From Lysobacteraceae bacterium (GTDB lineage: Bacteria; Pseudomonadota; Gammaproteobacteria; Xanthomonadales; Rhodanobacteraceae), in assembly GCA_018971925.1 (NCBI GenBank), contig JAGWZT010000003.1, forward strand, positions 1 through 23,406: a DNA stretch of 23,406 nt, given 5' to 3'. The notes beneath the pieces were generated by a model that saw only the letters and a program-made list of their open reading frames with translations, was not told where the DNA came from and did no database searches. Both the position numbers and the translations under genes were made by a program. The first letter of the stretch is position 1. Each line of letters starts with the position of its first letter. Positions 21,896 to 23,406 of the stretch are shown here, one piece after another.

Positions 21896-23406
21896 ATGAA
21901 AGCCAATCGCCTCGCCGTCGCCCTCGCCTCATTGTTTTTGTGCGGCACTCCTGCGTTCGCTGCCGCGCCGCCGAGTTCTTCCGCGCCGGCCAGCTCTGCC
22001 AGTACCGGCAGCGAAAACAGCCAGGCGGAAAGCCTGACCGAGCGATTGATGAAGCCGCTGTCGTCCACCACCAGCGGCACCGTCACGGTGGAAGGCAAGG
22101 CGATCAGCTACAAGGCGGTGGCCGGCACGCTGGTGATCGATGGCACCGGCGCCAAGGAGTCCACGCCCGAAGTGGCGATGAGCTACTTTGCCTACTTCAA
22201 GCAGGGCGCCGATCCATCCAAGCGCCCGGTTACCTTCATCTACAACGGCGGCCCGGGCTCTTCCACGGTGTGGCTGCACATGGGCGCGTGGGGCCCGAAG
22301 CGCGTCGTGACCAGTGACGACACGCATACGCCGGCCGCGCCATACCAACTGGTCAACAACGACTACAGCCTGCTCGACGCCAGCGATCTGGTGTTCATCG
22401 ACATGCCGGGTACCGGCTTCGGCCGCCTGCTGCCGCAGGGCAAGGACGACGCCGAGCGTGCGGCGGATCGCAAGAAGCTGGCCAAGTCGATCTGGGGCAT
22501 CGACGGCGACGCGCAGGCGTTTTCGCGCTTCATCACCCAGTTCCTGTCCAAGTACAACCGCTGGAATTCACCCAAGTACCTGTTCGGCGAAAGCTACGGC
22601 ACCACCCGCTCGGCGGTGCTGTCCTATATCCTCGAAACCCAGGACAACATCGACCTCAACGGCGTGATCCTGCTGTCGCAGATCCTGAATTTCGGCACCA
22701 GCGTCGACGGCGCGGACATGGACCCAGGCAACGACCTGCCCTACGCGTTGGCGCTGCCTACCTACGCCGCGACCGCGTGGTACCACCACAGACTGCCGAA
22801 GTACGACGGCGAGAAACTGGGACAACTGCTGAAGGATTCCATCGAATTCGCCAAGGGTGAATACCGCGACGCGCTGTATGCCGGCTCGACCTTGAGCCCG
22901 GCCAAGGAACGCGAAGTCGCGGAAAAACTGCACGACTTCACCGGCCTGCCGGTCAATTACCTGCTGAAAGCCGACCTGCGCGTCACCGGCGGCATGTTCG
23001 AACACGAATTGCAGAACGGCAGCGACACCACCACCGGCCGTCTCGACACCAGGTTCTCGGGTCCGAGCATGGATCCGCTGGGCAAGGAATCGGATTACGA
23101 CCCGCAGTCCGCCGCCATCAGTTCGGCCTACGTGTCGGCCTTCAACGACTATGTACGCAACGACCTGAAGTTCGGCGACGGGATGAAGTATCGCCCCTCG
23201 GTCTACGGCGCCGACGACTTCGACTGGGACTTCAAGCACAAGCAGCCCGACATGCACTTCGCATGGCCGCTCGTCAACGTGACGCGCGACCTCGCTGGTG
23301 CCATGAAGTACAACCCGAACCTCAAGGTGATGTTGAACGGCGGTTTCTATGATCTTGCCACACCGTTCTATGCGGCAATCTACGAGGAAGAACACCTGCC
23401 GATCCC
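21896..23406 (+). CDS. Secreted S10-family serine carboxypeptidase, C-terminus cut by window end
   Basis: 503 complete codons are visible and the frame is open at the window end. Residues 1-22 are a signal peptide (MKANRLAVALASLFLCGTPAFA), then a Ser/Ala-rich stretch. The alpha/beta-hydrolase core shows the S10 hallmarks: YNGGPGSS at 116-123 (oxyanion region), DMPGTGFG, the nucleophile S233 in FGESYGTTRS and the catalytic Asp, probably D486 in LNGGFYDLATPF. The catalytic His should lie beyond the window. S10 enzymes release C-terminal residues from peptides, often at acidic pH. In bacteria they are secreted, commonly in Xanthomonadales and Acidobacteria. The ATG at 21896 is chosen because it gives a clean signal peptide. 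The ribosome site is weak (GGAAAT). With the amidohydrolase upstream, it suggests use of external peptides, though the two are far apart. Confidence 0.93.
   Translation, partial: MKANRLAVALASLFLCGTPAFAAAPPSSSAPASSASTGSENSQAESLTERLMKPLSSTTSGTVTVEGKAISYKAVAGTLVIDGTGAKESTPEVAMSYFAYFKQGADPSKRPVTFIYNGGPGSSTVWLHMGAWGPKRVVTSDDTHTPAAPYQLVNNDYSLLDASDLVFIDMPGTGFGRLLPQGKDDAERAADRKKLAKSIWGIDGDAQAFSRFITQFLSKYNRWNSPKYLFGESYGTTRSAVLSYILETQDNIDLNGVILLSQILNFGTSVDGADMDPGNDLPYALALPTYAATAWYHHRLPKYDGEKLGQLLKDSIEFAKGEYRDALYAGSTLSPAKEREVAEKLHDFTGLPVNYLLKADLRVTGGMFEHELQNGSDTTTGRLDTRFSGPSMDPLGKESDYDPQSAAISSAYVSAFNDYVRNDLKFGDGMKYRPSVYGADDFDWDFKHKQPDMHFAWPLVNVTRDLAGAMKYNPNLKVMLNGGFYDLATPFYAAIYEEEHLPI

Noticed and set aside
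1..23406. CRISPR arrays, tRNA genes, prophage or integrase genes
   Set aside because: There are no regularly spaced direct repeats, no cloverleaf-like sequence with the usual T-loop pattern, and no phage or recombinase protein in any convincing frame.

Overview
The window is about 23.4 kb of GC-rich chromosomal DNA. Gene content, gene order and protein style point to a gammaproteobacterium of the Xanthomonadales/Lysobacterales group, probably Rhodanobacteraceae-like. This placement is inferred from remembered family features, not from a database search. No phage, plasmid, tRNA, rRNA or CRISPR signal was seen.

Left part (1-14040, all minus strand): one long housekeeping series, read right to left as leuS, lptE, holA, nadD, rsfS, rlmH, maf (yhdE type), rng, yhdP, a small YCII-domain gene and the first codons of tldD. 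It covers leucyl-tRNA charging, LPS export, the DNA polymerase III clamp loader, NAD synthesis, ribosome silencing, 23S rRNA methylation, nucleotide house-cleaning, RNA processing and envelope lipid transport. Several junctions (leuS/lptE, nadD/rsfS, rlmH/maf, maf/rng, rng/yhdP) carry non-coding palindromic repeats that look like dispersed intergenic elements. One of them reads into nadD and supplies its C-terminal tail.

A 312-base divergent spacer (14041-14352) separates leuS from a plus-strand series: a secreted metal-dependent amidohydrolase, a CnoX/YbbN-type thioredoxin with a helical C-terminal region, a small two-helix membrane protein with a pore-loop-like layout, two tandem membrane proteins, and a secreted S10 serine carboxypeptidase cut by the window end.

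The most interesting part is the tandem pair at 17191-21775. Both proteins have a cytoplasmic protein-kinase fold, one transmembrane helix, a TPR-like linker and a C-terminal SUMF1/FGE-like domain. The first has lost the catalytic aspartate (HGG instead of HRD/HGD) and has no Ser/Thr in its activation loop. The second keeps that aspartate but has lost the glycine-rich loop and the whole SPEQ segment. The C-terminal domains align without gaps over 231 residues at about 74% identity (hand count), while the first 156 residues of the kinase regions are only about 49% identical. This suggests a paired pseudokinase receptor system whose outer domain, not its kinase activity, is under the stronger constraint.
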